From NCBI RefSeq assembly GCF_016900875.1, contig NZ_JAFEUM010000002.1, forward strand, positions 496,001 through 560,000: DNA of 64,000 nucleotides, in the 5' to 3' direction. Origin of the DNA: Vibrio ulleungensis. GTDB lineage: Bacteria > Pseudomonadota > Gammaproteobacteria > Enterobacterales > Vibrionaceae. Positions 1 through 8,980 of the stretch are shown one piece after another (positions within the stretch are counted from its first letter, which is position 1; each line of letters begins with the position of its first letter). Under the pieces are notes generated by a model. It did not search any database and was not told where the DNA came from. It saw only the letters and a list, made by a program, of their open reading frames with translations. The position numbers and the translations under genes were made by a program.

Positions 1-156
1 CTCTGTAATTTTTGCGTAAGCAGGAAGCGCTATGGCGACCTCTTTACCTTGCTCTTGTAATGCCTTAGGAAGCGCTTTTGCAACGTCGGCAAGACCACCA
101 CTTTTTACGAGACCAGCGAGTTCACTGACCACGTACCAAAGGTCTATATTTTTCAT
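1..156 (-). CDS. glgA: Glycogen synthase GlgA (ADP-glucose type), N-terminal part only
   Basis: Only the first 52 codons are in the window; the gene runs off the left edge. The translation begins MKNIDLWYVVSELAGLVKSG and continues GLADVAKALPKAL. KSGGLADV is the ADP-glucose-binding K-x-G-G-L motif near the N-terminus of bacterial (GT5) glycogen synthases, which transfer glucose from ADP-glucose to growing alpha-1,4-glucan. The start is supported by the family's usual 15-20 residues before the motif. The ATG overlaps the stop codon of the upstream diguanylate cyclase gene (TAATG), so the two are probably cotranscribed and may be translationally coupled. No strong Shine-Dalgarno is seen; GGGA lies about 11 nt upstream. 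Confidence 0.88.
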   Translation of the reverse strand, partial: MKNIDLWYVVSELAGLVKSGGLADVAKALPKALQEQGKEVAIALPAYAKITE

Positions 157-1895
157 TATGCGTGATTCCCATTACTACGCTGAGGTTCCAAATCTTCCCA
201 TAATTTAACACAGTTTCGCCCTGCATGTTTAGCGCTGTATAACGCTGAATCAGCTCGGCTTAAAGCCTCTTTCAAAACACTAGTATGGTCAAGCTCGGTG
301 CCACCAATCGATACACTCATTAACATCGAGACCACTTTATCTTCGGACGAGACTTCAATTTGGCGGGCGGTACGTCGCAAACGCTGTGCGACATCTTCAA
401 GATCGATATCTTTGTCTAAACGGATTAACACCAAAAACTCATCACCACCCCATCGACTCGCGCTGTCGTAGTCTCTGATCATGGTGTTGATGCAATTTGC
501 GACCGACACTAATGCCTGATCACCTTTATCATGTCCCAATGTGTCATTGATTTCTTTGAAGTTATCGACATCAATACACAGAAGTCCAACTCGATGCCTA
601 TCTCGGCGAATATGATTGATTTCTTGGCCAAGTTGACGCTCCATACCACGTCTGTTGAGCAGTTCAGTGAGTGAATCGACATTGGCTAGCCTATCCAGTG
701 CTTCTGTACGCTGTTGCACTTTTTCTTCAAGTTCAGCGCGGCTGACTTTAAGTGCTTTTGCCATATTTTCGAAATTATCCATCAACGCGCCGATTTCATC
801 ACCTGGCTTGCGTGAAAACACTACCTTAGAGAAATCCGTATTGGGCTGAGTAATGATCCAGGTTTTTTCTTCCAACTCGGTAATGGGGCTGGTCACCCAA
901 CGCTGCAGCATCAAGTTTACAATAACTACAAGCAGGATGATGATCCCTCCAAGTACCACATACAGCGAGGTAAACTTACTACTTGGAAATATGACCTCCA
1001 TATCGATTACCGTTAACTCGTACCAATCGAGCAACTCTATATGGTCTATTACGTAGAGATAACGTTTATTGTTTTGAGTTATGATGGTGCTGACGGTTTT
1101 TGATGAGTCTTGAGCCGATATGAGCTCTCTCTTTAACTTCGCATATTCCACATCATTCATGATGTAGTCTTCGATAGGTAACAGTTGATACTGGCCGGTG
1201 ATGATGTCGTCTTCAAAATAGGGGTCACGTTTACGGTAAATCTGAATGATTTCATCAGCATCAATAAAAATGGTATCGATGCCTTCGTGACGACCACCAA
1301 GCAGCGGCTCTAAGCCACGGCTAAACTCCATTCCAGTACCGACAACGCCTATTACCTCGCCATTTTCATCTTTTAATTGATGATCAATCCATAAACGATT
1401 GATGTGCAAGTTCTCGTCATAACTACTTAAAATACGTGAAGTTTTTTCTGATTCGACAAAGCGGAAAAACCATCGATCAGTATTTTTGGTGTCATCAAGT
1501 TGATAACGAAATAACTGCTCTTCGAAATCGTTGGTTTTATTGTTTGAGTAGTAGCCAAGATTAGCAGTAGACGCCACATAGAAATTGTTGCCTTTAAAGG
1601 CCCAGCGATAGGTTTCTAAAAGGGGTTGGATCGCTGCATATAGTTGAGGATCCGTTGGGTTTGCCACCCAGTTTAGTAATTGTGGCTCTTTGGCAAATTT
1701 GCGCATCAAACGCGCTTCTTCCATGATAGGAGAAAACGATTTTTCTTGATCGTACTGGGCTATAGCTTCGCCATATTTGACCAAGACGTCCGCCACCACT
1801 TCCTCAGCAAATTTTTGCACTGAGTTAAATACCGTCACCTCGATGAAAATCATCATGACGACAAGTAATGCGGTGAACTTTACATTGAGTTTCAT
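156..1895 (-). CDS. Membrane-bound diguanylate cyclase with periplasmic sensor (GGDEF)
   Basis: A 579-residue inner-membrane protein expected to make cyclic di-GMP from two GTP. Visible parts: transmembrane segment at about residues 7-27; a large periplasmic region (about 30-305) that looks like a Cache-type sensor; a second transmembrane segment at about 308-330; a HAMP-like linker and coiled coil; then a C-terminal GGDEF domain. The catalytic motif is intact (GGDEF, residues 483-487), as is the RxxD inhibitory site (RDYD, 474-477) five residues before it, so product inhibition is likely. There is no EAL domain. The stop codon overlaps the glgA start by 1 nt. The Cache assignment is by topology and resemblance; the ligand is unknown. 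Confidence 0.9.
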   Translation of the reverse strand: MKLNVKFTALLVVMMIFIEVTVFNSVQKFAEEVVADVLVKYGEAIAQYDQEKSFSPIMEEARLMRKFAKEPQLLNWVANPTDPQLYAAIQPLLETYRWAFKGNNFYVASTANLGYYSNNKTNDFEEQLFRYQLDDTKNTDRWFFRFVESEKTSRILSSYDENLHINRLWIDHQLKDENGEVIGVVGTGMEFSRGLEPLLGGRHEGIDTIFIDADEIIQIYRKRDPYFEDDIITGQYQLLPIEDYIMNDVEYAKLKRELISAQDSSKTVSTIITQNNKRYLYVIDHIELLDWYELTVIDMEVIFPSSKFTSLYVVLGGIIILLVVIVNLMLQRWVTSPITELEEKTWIITQPNTDFSKVVFSRKPGDEIGALMDNFENMAKALKVSRAELEEKVQQRTEALDRLANVDSLTELLNRRGMERQLGQEINHIRRDRHRVGLLCIDVDNFKEINDTLGHDKGDQALVSVANCINTMIRDYDSASRWGGDEFLVLIRLDKDIDLEDVAQRLRRTARQIEVSSEDKVVSMLMSVSIGGTELDHTSVLKEALSRADSALYSAKHAGRNCVKLWEDLEPQRSNGNHA

Positions 1896-1954
1896 TCAAA
1901 TCCGTTTGAACAGTTTTCCCGTTACTATTGTAACGTTTTTGTAAACACAAAACA

Positions 1955-1982
1955 AAAGAGCTTGGCACTAGCCAAGCTCTTT
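1955..1982 (-). terminator. Rho-independent terminator after the DUF3316 gene
   Basis: A perfect 12-bp stem (AAAGAGCTTGGC with its complement) closed by a 4-nt loop. On the minus strand it is followed by TTTTG and further T-rich bases. It sits 22 nt past the DUF3316 stop and upstream of the diguanylate cyclase, so those two genes are probably separate transcription units. Confidence 0.8.
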
Positions 1983-2004
1983 CTCATATTCGAATCAAAC
2001 TACA

Positions 2005-2355
2005 CTATTTCTCATCGCGATAGGTGTAGGAATAACCAATTTCGACCTGTGCAAAATACTCTGTGGTTCCATCATCTGCTTCTTCAGAAATAACGTTCAT
2101 TTCTGTAGAATCGAGACTCATACTACGACGGTCAATTTTGCGATGTGGTGTTGGTAGGCTTTGCGCCAAATCAATGTCTCGTGTCGCGCTTAATTTTTCA
2201 ATATAGGCAGCACCGAGAGTTTCAGCTTCAGCTTGTGTTGCAACAGCATCGGACATAAAAATGGCATTTTGGTTAGTATGAATACTTTCCATCTCGCCTG
2301 CGAATGCTGCAGAACTCATCAATAGTGCAGCGCTAAGTACTGTAAGTGCTCTCAT
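2005..2355 (-). CDS. DUF3316 family secreted protein
   Basis: A 116-residue protein with a clear signal peptide (MRALTVLSAALLMSSAAFA, cleavage near residue 19) and so probably periplasmic. The start is the Met at 2355, preceded by GAGGA at good spacing; an in-frame start eight codons upstream is possible but has no ribosome site. The mature part resembles the DUF3316 family common in Vibrio: an alternating-residue segment ending in an aromatic beta strand (EIGYSYTYRDEK). No function is established for the family as far as I know. It is probably a single-gene unit, closed by the terminator at 1955-1982. Confidence 0.7.
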   Translation of the reverse strand: MRALTVLSAALLMSSAAFAGEMESIHTNQNAIFMSDAVATQAEAETLGAAYIEKLSATRDIDLAQSLPTPHRKIDRRSMSLDSTEMNVISEEADDGTTEYFAQVEIGYSYTYRDEK

Positions 2356-2536
2356 AACGTATTCCTCACAAAGGTCCACTCCAAAAATGTCGGTGGAAAT
2401 CTTGCGTGTCCATCTTAATCACACACAAAATATAGGATTTACGTCACACAATTGTAAGGTTGTTTACATTCATTTACACACTTAACGTGATCGTTGACAC
2501 TAATTTACATTCGAATCGCGTTGAGCCATGCCAGAG

Positions 2537-3166
2537 TTATTCAATATCGATCAGCCATTTTTTAAAGGCCTTTCTATTTTGTTCATTCAATAGTAAATAA
2601 TGCTTTTGGGCAGCGTCTAAATCACTTAGCATTTCTGTATCTGAAGTTTCAACTTCACCAACCATGGTCGAAGTCGAAGTGATGATCCCCAAAACCTGGT
2701 CTACAATGATATCATTCTTGCTATTGTAATCTTCGACAACCCGCTCAATATCCCCATAAGGAAGCATACCAGGCCTACCTGGGATAAAATTAACAGTATA
2801 ATCGACTGGCTCGCCATTTTGATCTTCAAGTTTCCATTCTATTTTGTCATTATTAAACGCGTGACTCGCTTGTGCGTACCTCGCATACTTTGGCGCGAAT
2901 AAGTTAATCGTTGTTTGATTAGACACGTCAATCTCGAATACCTTTACTTCCGACTGAATTCGTTTTTTCTTGTTCCCTTTTTCAGCTAATTGATAAGAGT
3001 AGCGAGCCACTAATTGATGTTTGCCAGGTTCAAGATTCACAGTGTTATTACTGTAGGCTACGCCATTAAGTGCCATTGCAGAAATTGGCTTATCAATTAC
3101 TAGCTCTGCGGCAGATACGTTGGTTGCCACCATTAAGGTGAATATAAAACACGATTTCTTAAACAT
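2537..3166 (-). CDS. DUF2057 (UPF0319/YccT-like) periplasmic protein
   Basis: A 209-residue protein with a signal peptide (cleavage after about residue 19, NVSAAE). The early mature region has the pattern of DUF2057/UPF0319 proteins: a short strand, an ALNG turn, and LEPGKHQLVARYSYQL, the 'bulky side chain plus GxHQ' segment of that family. Length matches the family (about 200-220 residues). AAGGATGTGAA before the ATG gives a good ribosome site. The family's role is not well defined. It lies between the porin (upstream, separated by a terminator) and the DUF3316 gene. Confidence 0.7.
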   Translation of the reverse strand: MFKKSCFIFTLMVATNVSAAELVIDKPISAMALNGVAYSNNTVNLEPGKHQLVARYSYQLAEKGNKKKRIQSEVKVFEIDVSNQTTINLFAPKYARYAQASHAFNNDKIEWKLEDQNGEPVDYTVNFIPGRPGMLPYGDIERVVEDYNSKNDIIVDQVLGIITSTSTMVGEVETSDTEMLSDLDAAQKHYLLLNEQNRKAFKKWLIDIE

Positions 3167-3186
3167 TTCACATCCTTTTAATACAA

Positions 3187-3210
3187 AAAGGGTTGCCGAA
3201 GCAACCCTTT
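3187..3210 (-). terminator. Terminator after the porin gene
   Basis: A perfect 10-bp stem AAAGGGTTGC / GCAACCCTTT with a 4-nt loop (TTCG on the minus strand), followed on the minus strand by TTTTTGTAT. It lies 26 nt past the porin stop, as expected for an abundant mRNA. Confidence 0.85.
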
Positions 3211-3235
3211 ACAAGTTCAAACCTACAAAGGTTGA

Positions 3236-4138
3236 TTAGAATGACATAGTCATACCGAGTGAACCACCAGCACCGTCGTCTTTAACGTTTGCGATATCGT
3301 TACCAGCGTAACCGACTTCAGCGTATAGACCTACTACGTCGTTCAATGCGTAGTTAGTATTCAAGTATACGTTGTAACCAGAGTTATCACCTTGGTTACC
3401 ATACTGAGTACCTAGATACCAGTCAAGACCTGCTGAGAAACCAACCCAAGCATCAATGATTGATAGTGTATCTGTACCATCTGTATCAGTCGCTGCGTAT
3501 GAAGCACCTACAGAGAATACGTCAGCAGTGTAAGTACCTTTAACACCATAAACTCTTTCGTCAACACCTAGTTCAGAGCCAACACCAGCATCACCACGTA
3601 GGTAAAGACCGCCAAAAGTAGCGTCTAAGTAAAATGCAAAGTTGTCGTCTTTACCACCTTCAATACGGTTAAGGTCGTAAGAGAAACCTGCACCAAATGC
3701 TTCACCAGTGTACATGTACACAATGATGTCTTCTACATTAGGTAGTTCACTGTTATCGAAATCAATACCTAGGTCTTTACTTTGGTTGTTACCAAGGTCA
3801 AGTACGTGAGAAGTTTGACCAAACTCGATAGTGTGGTTCTGGTAGAATTTAAAACCAGCAACGATATCGGTAGAAACAACGTCACCTGAATCGTATTCCA
3901 TTTCTAGACCATACTTCAAGAAAGCAGTCCAGTCATCGCTGATTACTGATTCTGCAGCAAAGCCAATTTCCGCACCATCGTATTCAATTTTGGCATCGTC
4001 CTCATACGGGTCAAAAACCAATTTCACTTCAAAGTCAGCATCTGTAGTTACAGATACGTTACCTGTGTTCATAAGCTCTGCTGCGTTAACAGAACCAGCT
4101 GCAGCTACAACTGCAAGTGCTAATAGAGTCTTTTTCAT
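3236..4138 (-). CDS. Outer-membrane porin (general Gram-negative porin family)
   Basis: A 300-residue protein. The signal peptide MKKTLLALAVVAAAGSVNA fixes the start at 4138 rather than an in-frame codon 13 residues upstream. The mature chain is acidic, rich in Gly/Tyr/Asp, has alternating beta-strand patterns, and ends in a phenylalanine (GGSLGMTMSF), the C-terminal signature recognised by the BAM machinery. It is shorter than the usual 320-350-residue OmpU/OmpC proteins, so some external loops may be short. Expected role: diffusion of small solutes across the outer membrane. Codon choice is biased, consistent with high expression. I cannot assign it to a named porin such as OmpU. Confidence 0.8.
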   Translation of the reverse strand: MKKTLLALAVVAAAGSVNAAELMNTGNVSVTTDADFEVKLVFDPYEDDAKIEYDGAEIGFAAESVISDDWTAFLKYGLEMEYDSGDVVSTDIVAGFKFYQNHTIEFGQTSHVLDLGNNQSKDLGIDFDNSELPNVEDIIVYMYTGEAFGAGFSYDLNRIEGGKDDNFAFYLDATFGGLYLRGDAGVGSELGVDERVYGVKGTYTADVFSVGASYAATDTDGTDTLSIIDAWVGFSAGLDWYLGTQYGNQGDNSGYNVYLNTNYALNDVVGLYAEVGYAGNDIANVKDDGAGGSLGMTMSF

Positions 4139-4650
4139 TTTAATCCACTGCCTTTTTCTTAGAGTTGGGAATTCCATTTCATTCCCTTTTAGTTTTCTTG
4201 AGAGCTAATTGAGCAGTTCCACACTGTTCCATCAGCGCCTTCAAAATTCGAAAACAAGATTGCGTCATCTGCTCAAGGTTGTCAACGGCATAAAAAAATA
4301 ACAACAAAAAAATATAAAGACTTTAAAAACAAGAGCTTGCAGTCACTTTGTTGATCTACAACACTTTTTGCCCCCCTATTTCGAACACTTTTTCAGCGCT
4401 CATTTTTCACCCCATTAGAGAGTGATAAACTAAACAAGGTGAATAAATAACACCAAAACAACATAAAATGCCAAAAAAAAGTGATAAGGCACATAATATT
4501 TCGTAGTTTAATAACAAGTAAAAATTATTGAAGTTGTGAATATTTTTGTGATTTAGCTCAGAAAAACATTTATTTACCTTCTCTGCAGCCCTTTATTTAT
4601 GGGGGCTTCAGCTGTGTTATCATGTCCCTAACACAACGCAGGTCACACTA
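4139..4650. other. Intergenic region between divergent porin and dinG genes
   Basis: About 510 nt without a credible gene. It is strongly A+T-rich, with A tracts near 4290-4330 and 4470-4480, and should contain the promoters of both flanking genes. The length suggests a long regulated porin upstream region, but I cannot place a specific operator. No close LexA box (CTGT-N8-ACAG) is visible upstream of dinG. Confidence 0.5.
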
Positions 4651-6723
4651 ATGCTTAATCCAAACATCCAACAATCTATTCGCAAAAGTTACCAAAACTT
4701 ACAACATCAGTTACCGCACTTTATTCCTAGAAGAGCGCAAAACTACCTTGTTTCCGAGATTGCAAAGACGCTGGCAGGCCAGTACAACAACGATCACCGC
4801 ATTTTAGTTGGTGAGGCAGGTACCGGCATTGGCAAATCTTTGGCGTACTTAATGGCCGCTATTCCTGTTGCAAAACAAAACAATCGGAAACTGGTCATTT
4901 CTACAGCAACCGTGGCATTGCAAGAGCAGCTGATTAATAAAGACCTACCTCTTTATCGACGACTCACCGATTTTGAGTTTAGTTTTCAATTAGTAAAAGG
5001 ACGGCAACGCTATTGCTGCGCAGAAAAGCTCGCAATAGCTTCTGGTGCAGACGAAGGCCAACTAGCAATGTTTGAGTTTAAGCCGCAGCAAAGTGATACT
5101 GAAACTTTGCAACAGCTATACGATAAATTGAATCAAGGAAAATGGGACGGCGAAAGAGACTCCTTAGAGTCACCGATAAGGGATGAACTGTGGAACTCCA
5201 TTGTGAGTGATAAGCACAGCTGTAATAACAGTTTGCCTGCACATCGCCACTGCCCGTTCCAAAAAGCTCGCAGTGAACTGGATAGAGCGGACGTGTTGAT
5301 CGCCAACCACAGCTTGGTGATGGCCGATTTAGATCTTGGGGGAGGCATCATACTTTCGGAACCTAACAATACCTTCTATATCTTTGACGAGGCTCATCAC
5401 CTGCCTAGGGTCTGTCGTGATCACGCCTCGGCATCAGCCACTTTAAAAGGAGGCGCGTCTTGGTTAGAGTCGTTAACCAAGCAGCTACCTAAGATTATTG
5501 GGTTAACAGACGAAAGCCGATCGAGTCGATTTAAAAACGAACTGCAAAGTCAAATTGCGCAACTTATCCCGCAACTTAGCCAACTGAGTAAGCGTTTTGA
5601 CCCCAATGAATTTGAAGAAGGAGTCTATCGTTTTGAGCATGGTCTCCTCCCTGACTGGCTACAAGCAGAGAGCAAAGAGCTTAAAGGCCACAGTGAAAAA
5701 GCACTGCATGCGGTTGGGAAAATTTCGGACCTTATCGCCGAGCGAGTCAAAGATGGTCAAGTCTCTAGCCGACTCGCAGAGCCTGCAATGGCAGAATTAG
5801 GTTTTTATATTCACCGTTTAGAAAATTTAACAAAAGTTTGGCAGCTCATGGCAGAACCACCTCGTGATAAAGGTGCCCCACTCGCTCGCTGGTTGGAGTA
5901 CATTGCGGATAAAGATGACTTTTTGGTCTCTGTTTCGCCACTGGAAGTCGGTTGGCAGTTAGACAGAATGCTTTGGAGTCAGTGTGTCGGTGCAGTGTTG
6001 GTATCGGCCACATTACGCGCGCTCAACTCATTCGACTATTTTGCTCGTGAAGCAGGGGTATCGCTGGACGAGAAAGATGGGGTTCGCTATTTGGCCTTAG
6101 CATCACCCTTTGATTATCCAAATAACGCCGAGTTATTAGTACCCTCGTTTCCATGCGAGCCACAAGTTGAAGCCTACACAGAGCATCTATCAGAATTGCT
6201 CGACACCTGGATAATGCCCGATAAAGCCAACCTGATCCTTTTTTCGTCCTACTGGCAAATGAACAAAGTCGCCGACTCTGTCCAAAAACGTTGGACCAAA
6301 TTAGGCTGGGCACTGCAAGTGCAGGGAGAAACCTCAAGAAACGCGATTTTGAAACGTCACGGCAAATTGATCAAGCAAGGAAAAACCTCCATTTTGTTTG
6401 GAACAGGGAGTTTTTCTGAAGGATTGGACTTACCAGGCGCGCTACTTGAAAACGTCGTTATTACCAAAATACCCTTTGGCGTCCCGACTTCACCTGTAGA
6501 ACAAGCCCACACCGAATACATCACCGACAAAGGTGGCAATGCATTTATGCAAATTGCAGTGCCTGAAGCCAGTAAAAAGTTGATTCAAGCCGCCGGTCGC
6601 CTACTGCGTAAAGAAAAAGATTCTGGTAGAGTTGTGATCTTAGACCGCAGGGTTGTCACCAAACGTTATGGAAAGTTGCTGCTTGATTCGCTGCCTCCTT
6701 TCAAGCGCACCATTCATAAATAG
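4651..6723 (+). CDS. dinG: ATP-dependent DNA helicase DinG
   Basis: A 690-residue superfamily-2 (XPD-like) 5'-3' helicase that unwinds structured DNA and R-loops. Walker A is GEAGTGIGKS (residues 54-63) and the DEAH box is at 246-249. The cysteines placed for the Fe-S domain are Cys122/Cys123, Cys191 and Cys201. The usual cluster CxxxxCx5C is here C-N-N-S-L-P-A-H-R-H-C, so the middle ligand seen in E. coli DinG is absent and the adjacent CC pair may compensate. The C-terminal helicase half contains GTGSFSEGLDLPG and QAAGRLLR (motif VI). It starts a plus-strand run with the TSUP gene 8 nt downstream. Confidence 0.92.
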   Translation: MLNPNIQQSIRKSYQNLQHQLPHFIPRRAQNYLVSEIAKTLAGQYNNDHRILVGEAGTGIGKSLAYLMAAIPVAKQNNRKLVISTATVALQEQLINKDLPLYRRLTDFEFSFQLVKGRQRYCCAEKLAIASGADEGQLAMFEFKPQQSDTETLQQLYDKLNQGKWDGERDSLESPIRDELWNSIVSDKHSCNNSLPAHRHCPFQKARSELDRADVLIANHSLVMADLDLGGGIILSEPNNTFYIFDEAHHLPRVCRDHASASATLKGGASWLESLTKQLPKIIGLTDESRSSRFKNELQSQIAQLIPQLSQLSKRFDPNEFEEGVYRFEHGLLPDWLQAESKELKGHSEKALHAVGKISDLIAERVKDGQVSSRLAEPAMAELGFYIHRLENLTKVWQLMAEPPRDKGAPLARWLEYIADKDDFLVSVSPLEVGWQLDRMLWSQCVGAVLVSATLRALNSFDYFAREAGVSLDEKDGVRYLALASPFDYPNNAELLVPSFPCEPQVEAYTEHLSELLDTWIMPDKANLILFSSYWQMNKVADSVQKRWTKLGWALQVQGETSRNAILKRHGKLIKQGKTSILFGTGSFSEGLDLPGALLENVVITKIPFGVPTSPVEQAHTEYITDKGGNAFMQIAVPEASKKLIQAAGRLLRKEKDSGRVVILDRRVVTKRYGKLLLDSLPPFKRTIHK

Positions 6724-6731
6724 AGATCAGT

Positions 6732-7505
6732 ATGGAATTTATTGAGCCAACCACGCTCATCATTTTAGCTTGTGTGGCATTTGCCGCAGGATTTATTGAC
6801 GCAGTCGCCGGTGGCGGCGGTATGCTGACTGTACCCGCACTGCTTTCATTGGGGCTACCTCCCCATATCGCGTTAGGCACTAACAAACTCGCGGCAACGT
6901 TTGCCTCTTCTACGGCGGCCATCACTTACTATAAGAAAAAGCTGTTTGATCCTACTCTTTGGAAAAGTGCGTTTATCGCGACTTTGATTGGTGCGACGGT
7001 AGGGACCCTTATTGTTGATCTCATTTCTACTGAGCTATTAGAGAAGTTCTTACCACTGGTCATTCTCGCGGCTGCAATGTACACCGTGTTTCACAAATCA
7101 CATGATGCCAACACCAACGTGCTACCGGAGCCGAGTAAACGACATACCAAGCAGCAATGGCTACAGGGATTAAGTTTGGGGTTCTATGACGGTGTCGCGG
7201 GACCAGGTACTGGGGCATTTTGGACCGTCAGTAGCATGGCGCTATATCGTATTAATATATTACTTGCGTCCGGCCTAGCAAAAGCGATGAACTTTACCAG
7301 TAACTTCACCTCACTGGTGACTTTTGCCATTTTAGGCCACATAAACTGGGTCTTAGGGTTAACCATGGGAGTCTGTTTGATGGCTGGCGCTTATTTTGGC
7401 GCGCATTCTGCGATCAGGTTTGGCGCCAAATTCATTCGCCCCGTGTTTGTCACTGTTGTTAGCGTATTAGCCATAAAGTTGGCGTTTGAAGCTTGGTTTA
7501 TTTAA
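6732..7505 (+). CDS. TSUP (TauE/SafE, YfcA-like) membrane transporter
   Basis: A 257-residue integral membrane protein with about seven or eight hydrophobic segments. The N-terminal half contains the family's GFIDAVAGGGGMLTVPALL signature and GTNKLAATFAS; the second half repeats it as GFYDGVAGPGTGAFWTVS, the internal duplication typical of TSUP proteins. The family moves sulfite, sulfonates or related organic anions across the inner membrane; the substrate here is not predictable. It starts 8 nt after dinG and is probably cotranscribed with it. Confidence 0.85.
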   Translation: MEFIEPTTLIILACVAFAAGFIDAVAGGGGMLTVPALLSLGLPPHIALGTNKLAATFASSTAAITYYKKKLFDPTLWKSAFIATLIGATVGTLIVDLISTELLEKFLPLVILAAAMYTVFHKSHDANTNVLPEPSKRHTKQQWLQGLSLGFYDGVAGPGTGAFWTVSSMALYRINILLASGLAKAMNFTSNFTSLVTFAILGHINWVLGLTMGVCLMAGAYFGAHSAIRFGAKFIRPVFVTVVSVLAIKLAFEAWFI

Positions 7506-7566
7506 GCTGCGAATATGCGCTTGTTGCATGCGCAAACCGAGAACACTTTTGTCATAAAGGTCGATA

Positions 7567-8124
7567 ATGAGCAATGTCATGGTCAACAAACTGTCAGCGT
7601 TATCTCAGTCACTGAAAATCCAAGCGCAGACGTTTGATCAAAATAACCCTCCACGTTCGAAAATGGCCTTTGATGACTGGGTGTTTAACCACAGCCACCG
7701 CGTCCTCACCCCGTATTTTAGCGAGATAGAGCATAATATTGCTGAGCTATCACGCTGCGTAGAATTGCAACAGATTGAAGAAGTTGAATACTTAGGCGAG
7801 ATCGTTGAGAACCAATTGAGCGCAGTAATAAAGCTTCTTCACAATCCAGTAGCCCTTTACCAAGCTAAGCCGACCACGACCTTATATGACGAGCTCCATC
7901 AGCTCAAAGTTTGGGAGGCGCGCCTTACCACATTGGTTTCAACGAAACGGCAAGAGTTTCACCGTTTTGGCCGTGCCCCTCATGCCGAATCCGCACTACT
8001 CGCAACAGAACAGCGACTAATGAGGTGCCAACGAGCTATCGAACAGCTTAAAAATAAATTGCCAGAACGAGAAGAGAATCGAGAACAACAGAACTACGCA
8101 CGAGACGACAAACATGAGCGATGA
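7567..8124 (+). CDS. priC: Primosomal replication protein PriC
   Basis: A 185-residue, highly helical protein with the PriC pattern: helices with conserved Leu/Arg positions (RVLTPYFSEIEHNI, VWEARLTTLV, EQRLMRCQRAIEQLK). PriC binds SSB-coated abandoned forks and helps reload DnaB. It lies 61 nt after the TSUP gene and overlaps ybaM by 11 nt, the same priC-ybaM pairing as in E. coli, which supports the call. Confidence 0.85.
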   Translation: MSNVMVNKLSALSQSLKIQAQTFDQNNPPRSKMAFDDWVFNHSHRVLTPYFSEIEHNIAELSRCVELQQIEEVEYLGEIVENQLSAVIKLLHNPVALYQAKPTTTLYDELHQLKVWEARLTTLVSTKRQEFHRFGRAPHAESALLATEQRLMRCQRAIEQLKNKLPEREENREQQNYARDDKHER

Positions 8125-8305
8125 AAACACCGAAGATGGCGTGAAAGCGAATAACCACCCTTTGCAATCCGCACCTAAAGATGTGCAACTTGCGGTTGAC
8201 CTTATTTATCTTTTGGAAAGCAACAATATTGATCCTGCTACAGCACTAAGCGCTTTGGAGATGGTCAATGCAGACCTATTGAGAAAGCTATCCGAAACAC
8301 GCTAG
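8114..8305 (+). CDS. ybaM: YbaM family (DUF2496) small protein
   Basis: A 63-residue cytoplasmic protein. The core APKDVQLAVDLIYLLESNN followed by IDPATALSALEMV closely matches E. coli YbaM. Function is unknown. The start codon lies inside the 3' end of priC (11-nt overlap), suggesting coupled translation. Confidence 0.85.
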   Translation: MSDENTEDGVKANNHPLQSAPKDVQLAVDLIYLLESNNIDPATALSALEMVNADLLRKLSETR

Positions 8306-8440
8306 TAAAATCCCATTTAGCCGAATTACAAGGCTGCAACGGCTAGTCTAAGGTAAAAGGCCAATGAAGGAGTTTGTGTTTGCTTTAACCGTGCACACTA
8401 GCCTCTCTGCGCTCTTATACGCTCGCCTGGCAATCTCTGG

Positions 8441-8980
8441 TTACTGCTTTTGAAAAAATAACGTTAGAGTCGCCACTTCAATGCCAAACTTTCTTATCGA
8501 GGTCAAATTGAACACGTGTTTATCGTCTTGGCGGTAAAGCCAATCGTCAAAATACACATTGATGGTTGAATCTCCATAAGGAAGCTCGAAATCATAAGAC
8601 CAACGTAATGCGTTTCCTTGCTCTTCGCCACTTGCCTCGCCAATGATGTCTTCAGCTCGACCACTGTAACGGCCATTAGGAAGTTTTGTTATAACCCAAA
8701 TTCTCTGATCAATCTCACCGTCATCAAACACAAAATCTTCAACCAGCGTTAAGGTGTCTCCGTCGACAGTACCTTTAAGAGCTACATCAAAACGACGCGT
8801 CTGCTTTCCGCTTCGTTCTTGGATCATACCCCATGCGGCTGTATCGCCTTCGAAGTACTCAAACAAATCAAAATTCGGACCGGCTTCTCTGTATTCAGTG
8901 AGGTCAGCGCTACAGCCAACCAAGAGCATTAACCATCCTAAAGCAAGCAGACTAAGTCCCTTTTTTCGTATAGTAGTCAT
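8441..8980 (-). CDS. DUF3833 family lipoprotein
   Basis: A 179-residue protein with a lipoprotein signal (LLVGC, lipidated Cys at residue 23; Ser follows, so outer-membrane sorting is expected). The mature part resembles DUF3833: FDLFEYFEGDTAAWGMIQ, VALKGTV and a C-terminal RKFGIEVATLTLFFQK. It is the last gene of the eight-gene operon, its ATG directly abutting the preceding stop (TAGATG). Role inferred from context: outer-membrane component of the lipid-modification system. No biochemical function is known to me. Confidence 0.82.
   Translation of the reverse strand: MTTIRKKGLSLLALGWLMLLVGCSADLTEYREAGPNFDLFEYFEGDTAAWGMIQERSGKQTRRFDVALKGTVDGDTLTLVEDFVFDDGEIDQRIWVITKLPNGRYSGRAEDIIGEASGEEQGNALRWSYDFELPYGDSTINVYFDDWLYRQDDKHVFNLTSIRKFGIEVATLTLFFQKQ

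Noticed and set aside
4560..4650. Possible LexA (SOS) box before dinG
   Set aside because: CTGTG near 4611 is not followed by ACAG at the right distance; no close match to CTGT-N8-ACAG.
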